Origin: Haematobia irritans
Taxonomy: Eukaryota; Arthropoda; Insecta; Diptera; Muscidae
Assembly: GCF_050003625.1 (NCBI RefSeq)
Contig: NC_134397.1
Coordinates: forward strand, 146,629,526-146,693,525
Direction of reading: 5' to 3'
DNA length: 64,000 bases
Notes under the pieces: model-generated
The model's database searches: none
What the model was told of the DNA's origin: nothing
The model's input: the letters and a program-made list of their open reading frames with translations, nothing else
Program-made: the position numbers and the translations under genes
Shown: in pieces, positions 46,690-57,368 of the stretch
How positions within the stretch are numbered: the stretch's first letter is position 1
Layout of the letters: the number at the start of each line of letters is the position of its first letter

Positions 46690-46766
46690 GGGTATACCCC
46701 GTCCAAGCCTGGAGATTTATATGGACCGAAGCTGCCAATCGCCCATTTAACGCTGTCCATGGTCAC

Positions 46767-47555
46767 CTAATCTAATATGTCCTTATCAGCTCCTCTGTGG
46801 TCCATAGAAAAAAGAATATCCGTTGTATCTCTGATCCCACACCCCGGGAAGTGCGTTTCCAATAACAGGTCTATAGTCTCATCAGGTGATTCAGTCCATT
46901 TTCCATTTACGTTCAGCAAGTTACCACTAAACTTAGGTTGCTTGGATAAGAACTTACGTAGTCTTGCTCTATCCTTAATATTAGAGAGTTCCTCTATCAC
47001 GCGAATAAAACCCATTCTTTTAGCCTTCCTTGTCTCTTTTTTGAAAGTTTTCACGCAGTCCTTGTATTCACTCCATAGCTGCTCAGTTCCATGCCTTCTT
47101 GCCTCATTATATAGCCTCCTAGACTTCCTCCTTAGATCCATTAGTTCCTTGCTCCGCCAGGCCTTGTGTTTACTACTAAGTGGCCTGCTAATAGGACACG
47201 ATCTAACAAAGGAGCTCGTAAGCCACCTTTCCACCATGTTCGCTGCATTCTCCACCTCCTCTATGCTGTCCAACGTTTTATTATACCTCGGTGTTCTCAA
47301 ACCACTCAAATGGTTTCTGAAACTGGTCCAATTTGTCCTTCTTGGATTCCTGAATTCATCAACATTTGTCTCCACACCGGTCTTCACATCAAATTCTATG
47401 TACTTATTATCCGAGTAACTTATTTCGCTAGATACCCTCCAGTTTGAGACTGTCGTCCTTCTTGTAAAATTGCTGAGAGTCAAATCGAGAACTTCCTTCC
47501 TCGTACGGGTTTCGAAGGTGAAATCTGTTCCCCTATTGTGAACTTGCAGCTGATT
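46767..47555 (-). pseudogene. LINE ORF2 part 1: endonuclease end and linker
   Basis: Starts within the APE-type endonuclease: LDLTL and NWRVSSEISYSDNKYIEF match the last conserved endonuclease blocks (S-D-H/N-x-Y-I-x-F). A basic, Trp- and Arg-rich linker typical of the segment before the reverse transcriptase follows, with WRSKELMDLRRKSRRLYNEA. It ends at a stop after DKDILD (46767). The readable sequence continues in frame towards SPGLDGVYP, so this stop is a point or small-indel defect. Confidence 0.85.
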
Positions 47556-47570
47556 CTCCTCTGTTGGTTA

Positions 47571-47820
47571 AGCTACACTTGTAGTTTAGTCAATGCGTGG
47601 CTTTAAGCTGAGATCAAAAAAACAACAAAATTTTATTTCTATAGAAAATTTTGTCAAAAAATTATTTCTATAGAAAATTTTGTCAAAATGTTATTTCTAT
47701 AGAAAATTTTGTCGAAGTTTTATTTCTATAAACAGTTTTTTTTCAAAATTTTTTTTCTATAGAAAATTTTGTCCAAATTTTATTTCTATATATAAATTTT
47801 GTGAAATTTTTTCTAACATA
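47571..47820 (+). repeat. Repeat E right part and 29-bp array
   Basis: TAAGCTACACTTGTAG and GCGTGGCTTTAAGCTGAGATC complete repeat E copy 3. Six or so 29-bp units follow to about 47810. The combination E plus 29-bp array also occurs at 14762-15175, so they travel together. Confidence 0.8.
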
Positions 47821-48851
47821 CACTCAGACTTTGAGCGAAATTTGCTATATTACCGATTTAATGCTACTAGGTTTCGGCTCGTAGAAAATACGTTCGGAGC
47901 ATAGGAATATATGTTTTGCGGAGTTAAAAAATGACATCTTCGATTAATTTGTTTACTCCCCGATTTTACAGCATTGGTCGAAGACCATCTGAACTTAACA
48001 CTGAACCATGTGTCACTCGATGTTACTGCGAAGTAAAGATTATTATAAAATCTGTTAAAACACTATTTGACTTATTAAAGCTAGTTTCCATGTTAAGCTT
48101 AGTACTATGTTCAGTTTTCAAGCTGAAAATCAGCTTGTTTTCACGGTTACTTTTTTTAATTAATTAATTTAGAAATATAAAATTATTTGCTATCAATTCC
48201 TTTGATCTTTTCCATCAATTATTTGGCAAGGCTCGATCAAGATATAACCGTCTTCATAAATATATTTGTACTTTTAATTAAGTGATTTGGTGAAAAAACC
48301 GAACATAGTACTCACCTTTAAACGAAAATTGTCAAAACTCTAGCTACTCAATCGATGGATGGTGCAACGACATCTTCAAAGGATATTTTCGACCAAGCAA
48401 ATCCAGAGAAAATTGCGTAGGATTTTGTTTAAGAAGAACTCGATGTTGTTTAGGAACACAAAAAAAAAACTCTCTACTTTGGACCAATGCTGAAAGTCGT
48501 CATAAGTCTTTATCTGAGTTTATTATTAGAAGCAATGGCAATTAGAAGCTATTTTCTCGAAATGGTAGCATTTATATAGGGATATACGCAAAAGATTAGG
48601 TCCTGTCATATCTAAAAAGTTTTTATAAAACAAAATGGAGATTGTTGTGAAGAAAATGACAATGATTTCTAGCGCAAGGATGAAGTTGAACAATATTCTG
48701 TAAAAAAGATTTGTTAATATAAATTATTATTATTTGTTTTATTTTACACAGCCAATAGTATAATTTAAAAGTTTATAAGTCCTGCCAACCTGAATAATAA
48801 TTATAAAATTCTTATAAAAACAAAATGAGACTAGAAAATTAAAAAACAAAA
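47821..48851. other. No gene recognised
   Basis: AT-rich DNA; a MITE K end (ACATAGTACTCACCTTTAAA) occurs near 48304-48325. The frame at 47931-48167 is unrecognised. Confidence 0.4.
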
Positions 48852-49956
48852 CGAGTATATACGGCCGTAAGTTCGGCCAGGCCGAAGCTTATGTACCCTC
48901 CACCATGGATTGCGTAGAAACTTCTACTGAAGACTGTCATAAACAATCGTATTACTTGGGTTGCGGTAACATTTGCCGATGGCAAGGTATCTTAACACTT
49001 CCTAACACCGTCTTCTAAATTGTAAGGTAGTCCATATGTGGTATATATTAAACTAAAAAAAAATTCTATAGAAATAAAATTTTGACAAAATTTTCTATAG
49101 AAATAAAATTTTGACAAAATTTTCTATAGAAATAATGACATGACATGAAATGACAAAATAAAATGTTGACAAAATTTTCTATAGAAATAAAATTTTGACA
49201 AAATTTTCTATAGACATCAAATTTTGACAAAATTTTCTATAGAAATCAAATTGACAAAATTGTCTATAGGAATAAAATTTTAACAAAATTTTCTATAGAA
49301 ATAAAATGTTGGTAGATTATTTTTGGCTCGAGTGACAACCATGATTATGAACCGATATGGGCCAATTTTTCTGTGATTGGGGATCGGCTATATATAACTA
49401 TAGACCGATATGGACCAATTTTGGTATGGTTTTTAGCGGTCATATACAAAAACCATGTACCAAATTTCATCCGGATCGGATGAAATTTGCTTCTCTTTGA
49501 GGCTCCGCGAGCCAAATCTGGGGATCGGTTTATATGGGGGCTATATATAACTATAAACCGATGTGGACCAATTTTTGCATGGTTGTTAGAGATCATATAC
49601 TAACACCATGTACCAAATTTCGGCCGGATCGGATGAAATTTGCTTCTCTTAGAGCAATCGCAAGCCAAATTTGGGGGTCCGTTTATATGGGGGCTATACG
49701 TAAAAGTGGACCGATATGGCCCATATGCAATACCATCCGACCTACATCAATAACAACTACTTGTGCCAAGTCGATAGCTTGTTTCGTTCGGAAGTTAGCG
49801 TGATTTCAACAGACGGACGGGCGGACATGCTCAGATCGACTCAGAATTTCACCACGACCCAGAATATATATACTTTATGGGGTCTTAGAGCAATATTTCA
49901 ATGTGTTACAAACGGAATGACAAAGTTAATATACCCCCATCCTATGGTGGAGGGTA
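48852..49956 (+). repeat. Family C element (C12) with 29-bp array
   Basis: Begins CGAGTATATACGGCCGTAAG, then TTCGGCCAGGCCGAA. Reversed 29-bp array at about 49060-49312, junction GGTAGATTATTTTTGGCTCG, monomers to about 49800, microsatellite and tail. It ends GGTGGAGGGTA and continues without A residues straight into C13. Confidence 0.9.
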
Positions 49957-51233
49957 AGTTCGGCTAGGCCGAAGCTCATGTACCCTCCACCATGGATTGC
50001 GTAGAAACTTGTACTGAAGACTGTCATAAACAATCGTAATACTTGGGTTGCGGTAACATTTGTCGATGGCAAGGTATCTTAACACTTCCTAACACCGTCT
50101 TCTAAATTGCAAGGTAGTCATAAGTGGTATATATTAAACTAAAAAAAAATTCTGTAGAAAAAAATTTTGACAAAACTTTCTATAGAAATAAAATGTTCAC
50201 AAAATTTTCTATAGAAATAAAATTTTGACAAAATTTTCTATAGAAATCAAAGTTGAAAAAATTGTCTATAGGAATAAAATTTTAACAAAATTTTCTATAG
50301 AAATAAAATTTTGGTAGATTATTTTTGGCTCGAGTGACAACCATGTGAACCGATATGGGCCAATTTTTGTGTGATTGGGGATCGGCTATATATAACTATA
50401 GACCGATATGGACCAATTTTAGCATGGTTATGTTATTAGCGGCCATATACTAACACCACGTTCCAAATTTCAACCGGATCGGATGAATTTTGCTTCTCCA
50501 AGAGGCTCCGGAGATCAAATCTGGGGAACCGTTATATATGGTGGCTATATATAAATATGGACCAATTTTTGCATGGTTGTGAGAGACCATATACTAACAC
50601 CACGTATCAAATTTCAACCGGATCGGATGAAGTTTGCTTCTCCAAGAGGCTCGGAGATCAAATCTGGAGAGCGGTTTATATGGGGGCTATATATAAATAT
50701 AGACCGATATGGACCAATTTTTGCATGGTTGTGAGAGACCATATACTAACACCACGTATCACATTTCAACCGAATCGGATGAATTTTGCTCCTCCAAGAG
50801 GTTCCTGAGATCAAATCTGGGGATCGGTTTATATGGGGGGTGTATATAATTATGGACCGATATGGACCAATTTTTGCATGGTTGCTAGAGACTATATACT
50901 TACACCATGTACCAAATTTCAGCCAGATCGGATGAAATTGGCTTCTCTTTGAATCTCCGCAAGCCAAATATGGGGATCGGTTTATATGGGGGCTATATAT
51001 AATAATGGACCGATGTGGACCAATTTTTGTATGGTTGTTAGAGACCATATGCCAAAAGCATGTACCAAATTTTAGCCCTATCGGATGCAATTTGCTCGTC
51101 CCTGAGGCTCCGCAAGCCAAATCTGGGAATCGGTTTATTTGTGGGCTATATATATTTCAATGGTTGTTAGAGACCATATACAAACACCATGTACCAAATT
51201 TCAGTCTGATCGGATGCACTGAATTTTCATCAC
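49957..51233 (+). repeat. Family C element (C13), fused to C12
   Basis: Starts at AGTTCGGCTAGGCCGAAG, missing the first ~18 bp of the C 5' end. The junction shares GTA with both partners. Reversed 29-bp array at about 50150-50315, then six or more monomers. The 3' tail is absent; it breaks off near CGGATGCACTGAATTTTC. Confidence 0.88.
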
Positions 51234-51484
51234 CTTTTTAGGTGTGATCCGAATTCAATGTTTTGGATGTAAATTAAAAAATTCTGTGATATTTTGCCAA
51301 ATAAATAATTTTTATAACTTTTTATAATTCTTAATGGATCCTAACTCTTGTCTGAAACGTTTGGCCTCAAATATTTTCAAAAATGCACAATTTTTTCAGA
51401 TTGGATTTAGCATTTTTTTCGAAAAAATTAAATAATTTGTACCATTTTATGAATTCTTAAACTGTTTTCAACCAAATTGAAACA
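51234..51484. other. No gene recognised
   Basis: AT-rich spacer between C13 and repeat G. Confidence 0.3.
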
Positions 51485-51645
51485 AAAAAAGTTAAATTAC
51501 CCATTAAAAATATGAAAAAAAACATGTTATACAAAGTTGAATGAAAAGAACTTCTGTGTAGTTATAATAAAGAACATCATTGGGAGTACATCTTCTGGAA
51601 GTGCGTTTAAAGTTGTGCCGTTCGAAGAACTTCCAAATTTTTTTG
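51485..51645 (+). repeat. Repeat G, copy 2 (uninterrupted start)
   Basis: Starts with an A-run and GTTAAATTACCCATTAAAA; otherwise matches 42636-42787. It is followed by a T-run and a C element, as copy 1 is followed by C11. Confidence 0.7.
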
Positions 51646-51650
51646 CTGGG

Positions 51651-52046
51651 TAATTATGGACCGATGTCGACCAATTTTTGCGTGGTTGTTAGAGACCATA
51701 TATCAATACCATGTACTAAATTTCAGCGGCTCGGCAAGCCAAATCTGAGGGTACGTTTATATGAGGCTATACGTAAAAGTGGACCGATATGACCCATTTT
51801 CAATACCATCCGACCGACATCAATAAGAACTACTTGTGCCAAGTTTCAACTTGATAGCTTGTTTCTTTTGGAAGTTAGCGTGATTTCAACAGACGGACGG
51901 ACACCAGACATGCTTATGTTAGATCGACTAAGAATTTCACCACGACTAATAATATATATGCTGTATGGGGTCTTAGAGCAATATTGCGATGTGTTACAAA
52001 CGGAATGACAAAGTTAATATACCCCCCATCCTATGGTGGAGGGTAT
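51651..52046 (+). repeat. Family C 3' part (C14)
   Basis: One and a half monomers, CAGACGGACGGACACCAG, and a complete tail ending ATGGTGGAGGGTAT. The 5' part is missing. Confidence 0.85.
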
Positions 52047-52749
52047 AAAAATATGAATTATTTTATTTGAATGTAAGTTTTCTACATTAGGTTTACGACT
52101 TTTACGACGTACGTATTATGTAATACCGTCGTAAATGTATGTCGCAAAAGGCACAGTTTGTGACAGGCCAACCCTGAGGTAGCCAAAACTTGAGTCGATT
52201 GGCGGATTGAGTCAAAAGAGGATTCGTTTTGTTTTTTGTCGCGGTATCCGTATGTTACCAGAAAGTTAGGAAAAAGAAGCAATGGAAAATGGTGCGATTG
52301 TCCAACCTGTTCCAAAGTTGTTTCCATAATTTAAAATAGTGGAATTAACACTTTTACGAATAATTATTATTAATAATTACTTCTTTATGTGCCAAAAACT
52401 TTTTGAATTTTTTTTTTCACAAGTGAGCCGACTTATTTAAAATGACTACATTGGTATTCTTTTTACACAAAATGGCAAATCAAAAAATATTCACAATTTA
52501 CAGGTGTTGTAGGCGTACTAATTAGTAATTCATAGATTTTTTAATAATGAAAATTTTCAAATTACTTCATTTCAGTTTCAAATCATTATTAATTGACATA
52601 TAATTATCATGTAAAGTTGGGAGAATGAAGGGAAAAAATACTTAAACTGTCGAATTACACATATCAATTACATTTGAGTCGTTATGGGTCAGCGTATACG
52701 TAATGTGGGAAATATAACACGTATACGTCACACGGTCTATTAATTATAC
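52047..52749. other. No gene recognised
   Basis: Single-copy-looking sequence. ACGTATACGT-like phrases recur near 52110 and 52690-52735. The minus-strand frame at 52082-52327 is unrecognised. Confidence 0.35.
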
Positions 52750-53240
52750 GACGGACCTACTTCGACCATCCAGTAATGTGTGTGGATATTTGGAATTTAC
52801 TTTTGGAACGCATCGATATGTAGGTTTCATGGCAAGATACATATCCAGAGGGTAGCTGATATGAAGTACTTCCAATAGCTGATATGAAGTACTTCCAAAC
52901 TAAATATGTTTTATTTACTCCTCCATGAGGCTTCAGAAGTCCAATATTCGGTGGTCGGTTTATACGGCGGCTATAGAGATTAATATGAACCCACAAGGAG
53001 CACTTTTTGCACGGTTATAAGTGACATATACTAAAATATCCTGCCAAATTTCAACTGGTTCGGATTAAAGTTGACCTCACAAAGGACTTCAGAAGTCAAA
53101 TCTGGCAGTTTGGGGGTTATACCTAAATGTGGTCCGAAATGACTTATTTGCAATACCATCCGACCTACATCCATAACAACTACTTGTACCAAGTTTCAAG
53201 TCGATAACCTGTTTCGGTCGCAAGTCAACGTGATTTCTTA
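52750..53240 (+). repeat. Degraded family C element (C15)
   Basis: Diverged monomers (GGTCGGTTTATACGGCGGCT, TGCCAAATTTCAACTGGTTC) and the pre-tail phrase CCATCCGACCTACATCC, ending before the microsatellite. CTGATATGAAGTACTTCCAA is directly duplicated at 52857-52897. Confidence 0.7.
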
Positions 53241-53916
53241 AATTTTCTTTCTTTACTGAATAATTAAAATAGACTTTGGAATTAGTTTTATTTTATTTTA
53301 CGACTTTAAAATCTGTTTTTAATTAATATTTAATATGTATACACAAGTGCTCTACATTGCAGGTATTTCACTTTTATTATTTCACGTAATCACATTTAAA
53401 CTCATATGGTGAGTCGAAAATTCGAATTCACACATGTTTTGCTATCACCATGCAAATGTGCTACAAATATTAGCTAATACGATTGCCGGCAATGTAAACA
53501 ACAACAATAACAAAAACCGAATCTATTTTGTCAAGAGCAACAGGCTTGTATGGTATATTCTTCAATGAACTTTCGCCACACATGCCCACAGTTATTTGGA
53601 CAATAACAACTGAAGTATACCAAACAACGAGCCACACAAACCCATCCTCCGCATCACAAAAACTTTACTCAGAATCAAATGGAGTAGAACATCTAAGTCA
53701 CCTAAGACCAGGAATTAAGCTTTGACAATCATTGAATACAAATTTACCACCAAAAATATGCTACATCGTTGGTCGTCGTCATCATTGCCGATAGAGAGCA
53801 GACATCGACGCGTCGATGCTAATGTATGCTGCTCTGCTAAGCAATGATGGTGTCGGCATTGTGTTGTTTAGATAACTCTTAGCGTACAGAGAGAATGCCT
53901 GCCAGGTCCACATAAA
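53241..53916. other. No gene recognised
   Basis: Less AT-rich, apparently single-copy DNA. The frame at 53528-53725 is Ser/Thr-rich without a recognisable domain. Together with 54752-55600 this is one of the better candidates for non-repeat host sequence. Confidence 0.35.
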
Positions 53917-53924
53917 CTGGAATG

Positions 53925-54743
53925 CAGTGTTGCCAACTCCCCAAGGCCAAAAAGCACCAAAAAAAATATTATAAATCCTAACATACCACCTTCCACCACA
54001 AAATCGAAAATTAAATGCTGTACTAAAAAAAAAAACCTTCCGAAGATGTATTATCGAACTTTTGTGAATTGAATTTCAAGAAGTTAAGGTGGGTATTAAG
54101 ATCGAGTTTAGCCGCTAAAATAGTCATTTTTTTCACAATTACTTTGCAGCAAATATGCATAATATTATGTCCATTTTTAGTGATATAGTTTTCACTTTAG
54201 CGGCAAAACTCAAACTTAGTACTCACCTTTATGAGCCGCTATTCAAATATACACCTTGATCAGTTTTAATGCTTTCGTCCAATTCATTTTGATCAGTGAT
54301 GTTTTTCAACTTTCAAAATATTAATGTATGGAAGGAGTCTATTGCTTATTTCATTGTGCGTGCTTTTGTGGATTTAATACAAACGTTTTTAATGACATCT
54401 TTACCAAATTCAAAAATTCGACACTCATCGCTCGACTTTCCTACAGAATACCCTAAATAACAATATTAATTAAAAAAAATTAATACCAACTTCATAACAA
54501 TCAAATTCTATATTTGGCAATAAATTTGAGTTTCTTCGGCTCTTGAAAGTCTAATCAAAATTTTTGTATCAATTAAACTTAATACTGTTCAAAATAAAAA
54601 AAGCACCAAAAGCACTAAATGAAAATGCCAGAAAGCACCAAGTTGGTGCTTTTTTTGAAAAGGCACCAAAAAGGCAATTTGGTGCTTTTTAGAAATCAAA
54701 AAGCACTAAATTTGGTGCTAAAAGCACCAAATTGGCAACACTG
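53925..54743. mobile_element. Non-autonomous hAT element with 8-bp target duplication
   Basis: TIRs CAGTGTTGCCAA at 53925 and TTGGCAACACTG ending 54743. Flanked by the 8-bp direct repeat CTGGAATG at 53917-53924 and 54744-54751, the hAT signature. About ten copies of AAAGCACCAA or its complement TTGGTGCTTT cluster mostly in the last 150 bp, like the subterminal sites that hAT transposases bind. No coding capacity. Contains MITE K at 54086-54229. Confidence 0.93.
54086..54229. mobile_element. MITE K nested in the hAT element
   Basis: Inverted ends AAGGTGGGTATTAAG..GAGTTTAGCCGCTAAA and TTTAGCGGCAAAACTC..CTTAGTACTCACCTT. TA follows on the right; TT precedes on the left (possibly a decayed TA). 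144 bp, foldback-prone. Related ends appear near 6810-6865 and 48304-48325. Confidence 0.75.
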
Positions 54744-54751
54744 CTGGAATG

Positions 54752-55696
54752 TGTGTGTGTGAGAGAGTTTTGGAATGCATTTCGATTTTTTTTGTAACAA
54801 AATTTCATTCACAAATTGGCCCTATGTTTGGCCAATCACCAGGCAACACCACCAGCCTAACCGCATCCACAGACTACTGACTGCATGCTGTATGCAGCTT
54901 CGTGAGTTCTAGCCGAAATCTATTGTAAACACATATGTGTGTACGTGTGTGTGTGCGTTTTATAGGCAAAGTGTGAAAATACGCATTTGTTTACAATCTA
55001 TCGGTGCTCTGTGGGATTTTTGTTTTTCAATGGATATCATACAAGTGCATATACCTAATGTTGACCTATATGCATGTGTGTATATATCGAAATTTAGAAT
55101 CTAGTTCAGGGTCAAATCCTGTGGTGTGTTAGAAAAACGTGATTAGAAAAATATGTTGTACACACATCGAGTGTGTGTATGTGTGTTCACATGTGCAGGT
55201 TTCATTGCTTTATACACAATTGTGTGTTGTGGTCGATTAGAGACCATAATTGATGATGATCATTTAGATGTTTGCGGCATGTTTGGTGGTAAATAAAATA
55301 TGTAATTATGCATGCTGATATTTACTGATTTTTTTTTTTTTGGTATAATAAATTTAATAAATGCACAGATATTTGTCAAACTTATTGATTCAAATTAGAT
55401 TGAGTGAATGAAAGTGTTTTTGTTGTTAGTGCCAATGTGTGAATGTTTATTTTATTTATTTATTTATTCGACTAACCTATGAACGCAAATTGAATCATAT
55501 ACAAAGTATGGTTTATTGTTCTTGATGATATTTGTATAATTAATTCACATATGACAAGTTCTATAATAATTATAATAACAAGTAAATGCGGTCAATAGTT
55601 CGGCAAGATCGAAACATATCTATACAAAGTTCTACTACACACTGAAAAAGAAACAATACAATACTCGTACAATACACAATACAAATTCCTTTAAAA
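54752..55696. other. No gene; TG-rich microsatellites
   Basis: GTGTGTGTGTGTGAGAGAG at 54751-54769, further TG runs at about 54940-54957 and 55165-55185, TTTATTTATTTATTTATT at about 55450-55467. A diverged C 5' end (CAAGTAAATGCGGTCAATAG) lies at 55581-55640. ACACTGAAAAAG near 55638 resembles a MITE F end. Confidence 0.45.
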
Positions 55697-55711
55697 TAAA
55701 ACAACTATATA

Positions 55712-56769
55712 ACAAGTTGGCTGATAAGTCCCCGGTCTGACACATAGATGGCGTCGCTGGTATTAAATGCATATTATTTTTATATAGTACCAACCTTCAA
55801 ATTATTCGTGTCAAAATTTGACGTCTGTTAGTCGATTAGTTTGTGAGATAGAGCGTCTTTTGTGAAGCAACTTTTGTTATTGTGAAAAAAAATGGAAAAA
55901 AAGGAATTTCGTGTTTTAATAAAATACTGTTTTCTGAAGGGAAAAAATACGGACTCTGCCCCAGGGAAATCAACAATAATTGATTTGTATGCAAAATTCA
56001 AGCGTGGTGAAATGAGCACGGAGGACAGTGAACACAGTGGACGCCTGAAAGAGGTGGTTACCGACGAAAACATAAAAAAAATCCACAAAATTATTTTGAA
56101 TGACCGTAAAATGAAGTTGATCGAGATAGCAGAGGCCTTAAAGATATCAAAGGAACGTGTTGGTCATATCATTCATCAATATTTGGATATGTGGAAGCTC
56201 TGTGCAAAATGGGTGCCGCGCGAGCTCACATTTGACCAAAAACAACAACGTGTTGATGATTCTGAGCGGTGTTTGCAGCTGTTAACTCGTAATACACCCG
56301 AGTTTTTCCGTCGATATGTGACAATGGATGAAACATGGCTCCATCACTACACTCCTGGGTCCAATCGACAGTCGACTGAGTGGACAGCATCCGGTGAACC
56401 GTCTCCGAAGCGTGGAAAGACTCAAAAGTCCGCTGCAAAGTAATGGCCTCTGTTTTTGGGATGCGCATGGAATAATTTTTATCGATTATCTTGAGAAGGG
56501 AAAAACCATCAACAGTGACTATTATATGGCGTTATTGGAGCGTTATCGAAATCGCGGCAAAACGGCCCCATATGAAGAAGAAAAAGGTGTTGTTCCACCA
56601 AGACAAAGGCAAAACCGAAGGAGTACTACCAAAATGGTATCAAAAAATTGGAAGGTCGTTATAATCGTTTTATCGCTCTTGAAGGGAACTATGTTGAATA
56701 ATAAAAACGAATTTTGACAAAACAAATGTGTTTTTCTTTGTTAGACCGGGGACTTATCAGCCAACCTGT
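55712..56769 (+). mobile_element. Himar1-like mariner (mariner 3), internally deleted
   Basis: TIRs ACAAGTTGGCTGATAAGTCC at 55712 and GGACTTATCAGCCAACCTGT ending 56769, both flanked by TA (55710-55711, 56770-56771). 1058 bp, about 230 bp short of the family length. It lacks the insertions seen in mariner 2 and so supplies both empty sites. Confidence 0.95.
55892..56701 (+). pseudogene. Mariner 3 transposase, broken
   Basis: The start codon and first codons are intact (MEKKEFRVLIKYCFLKGKNT). An in-frame deletion then removes about 11 codons of the first helix-turn-helix. The second helix-turn-helix, WVPRELT linker and TMDETW with the first catalytic Asp are present. A one-base deletion near 56435 (GCTGCAAAG) brings in a stop; others lie near 56455 and 56545. 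A deletion of roughly 170 bp begins just after the HQD of the second catalytic motif and removes the third Asp. The C-terminal GRYNR..EGNY region ends at the natural stop, 56699-56701. Confidence 0.92.
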
Positions 56770-56872
56770 TACGGCCGTAAGTTCGGCCAGGCCTAATCTT
56801 ACGTACCCTCCACTATGGATTGCGTAAAAACTTCTACTAAAGATGGTAAACCACAATTGAATTACTTGGGCT

Positions 56873-57368
56873 GAACGCAGAGAAGAAACATGATTGTCAC
56901 AATCATATTCGAAGAGCAAAATAATATGATAAGAGTTATTTTCACCTGCAACCATGTTGGATCAGTGAACATCGTTCTAAGAAAAATATAATTGTCCTCA
57001 TCTAAAATGTTATTATATTGATAAAAAAAGAATTTTGTTTGAATCAAAAGACAATGGTCACGATCTAAAATGTTCTGGTATTCGTCAAAAATGTTTTTGA
57101 TCTTTATGAAAAAGCTTTTTTCGTCGTCCAAAAAAAGTCCGCCACTTGAGAAAAGAAAGCACAAAATTAGAATTATTTATTTGTTTTTATTTATTTAAAA
57201 ACTAATTTATTGTTTATTAGTATTTATAATGTCGTGCAAGAAACATCACATAATTTTACACTCTCTATTTTGGTTCAATTTCAACAATAAGTAATCATTC
57301 CTTATTTACCTCGTGCCCTTCAAATGTACAAACGCAAAAATGCAGAACAAAAAACAGGTACATCTTTT
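56873..57368. other. No gene recognised
   Basis: AT-rich sequence with repeated ATTGTC/ATAAAAAAAG phrases. The minus-strand frame at 56862-57164 has no domain. Confidence 0.35.

Larger units (their letters stand above)
44332..47556 (-). mobile_element. LOA/Bilbo-like non-LTR retrotransposon, 5' truncated
   Basis: Bounded by the 14-bp direct repeat TCCTCTGTTGGTTA (44318-44331 and 47557-47570). On the minus strand it runs from the end of an endonuclease domain, through reverse transcriptase and RNase H, to a 3' end of repeated CCTAA units. The endonuclease N-terminus and ORF1 are missing, as is usual for incomplete target-primed reverse transcription. The insertion lies in repeat E; the empty site is at 14954-14967. 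Confidence 0.93.
55697..56872 (+). repeat. Family C 5' end (C16) split by mariner 3
   Basis: Left of the mariner is TAAAACAACTATA, right is TACGGCCGTAAGTTCGGCC. Removing the mariner and one TA gives ACAACTATATACGGCCGTAAG, one base different from the usual C start. Only about 110 bp of C follow, to about 56872, so this C copy is also 3' truncated. Confidence 0.82.

Noticed and set aside
44598..47447. Plus-strand open frames of 66-213 codons
   Set aside because: Antisense shadows of the LINE reverse transcriptase and RNase H.
53528..53725. Host exon candidate
   Set aside because: No splice or domain evidence that I can see; only a 65-codon frame. Transcript data would be needed.
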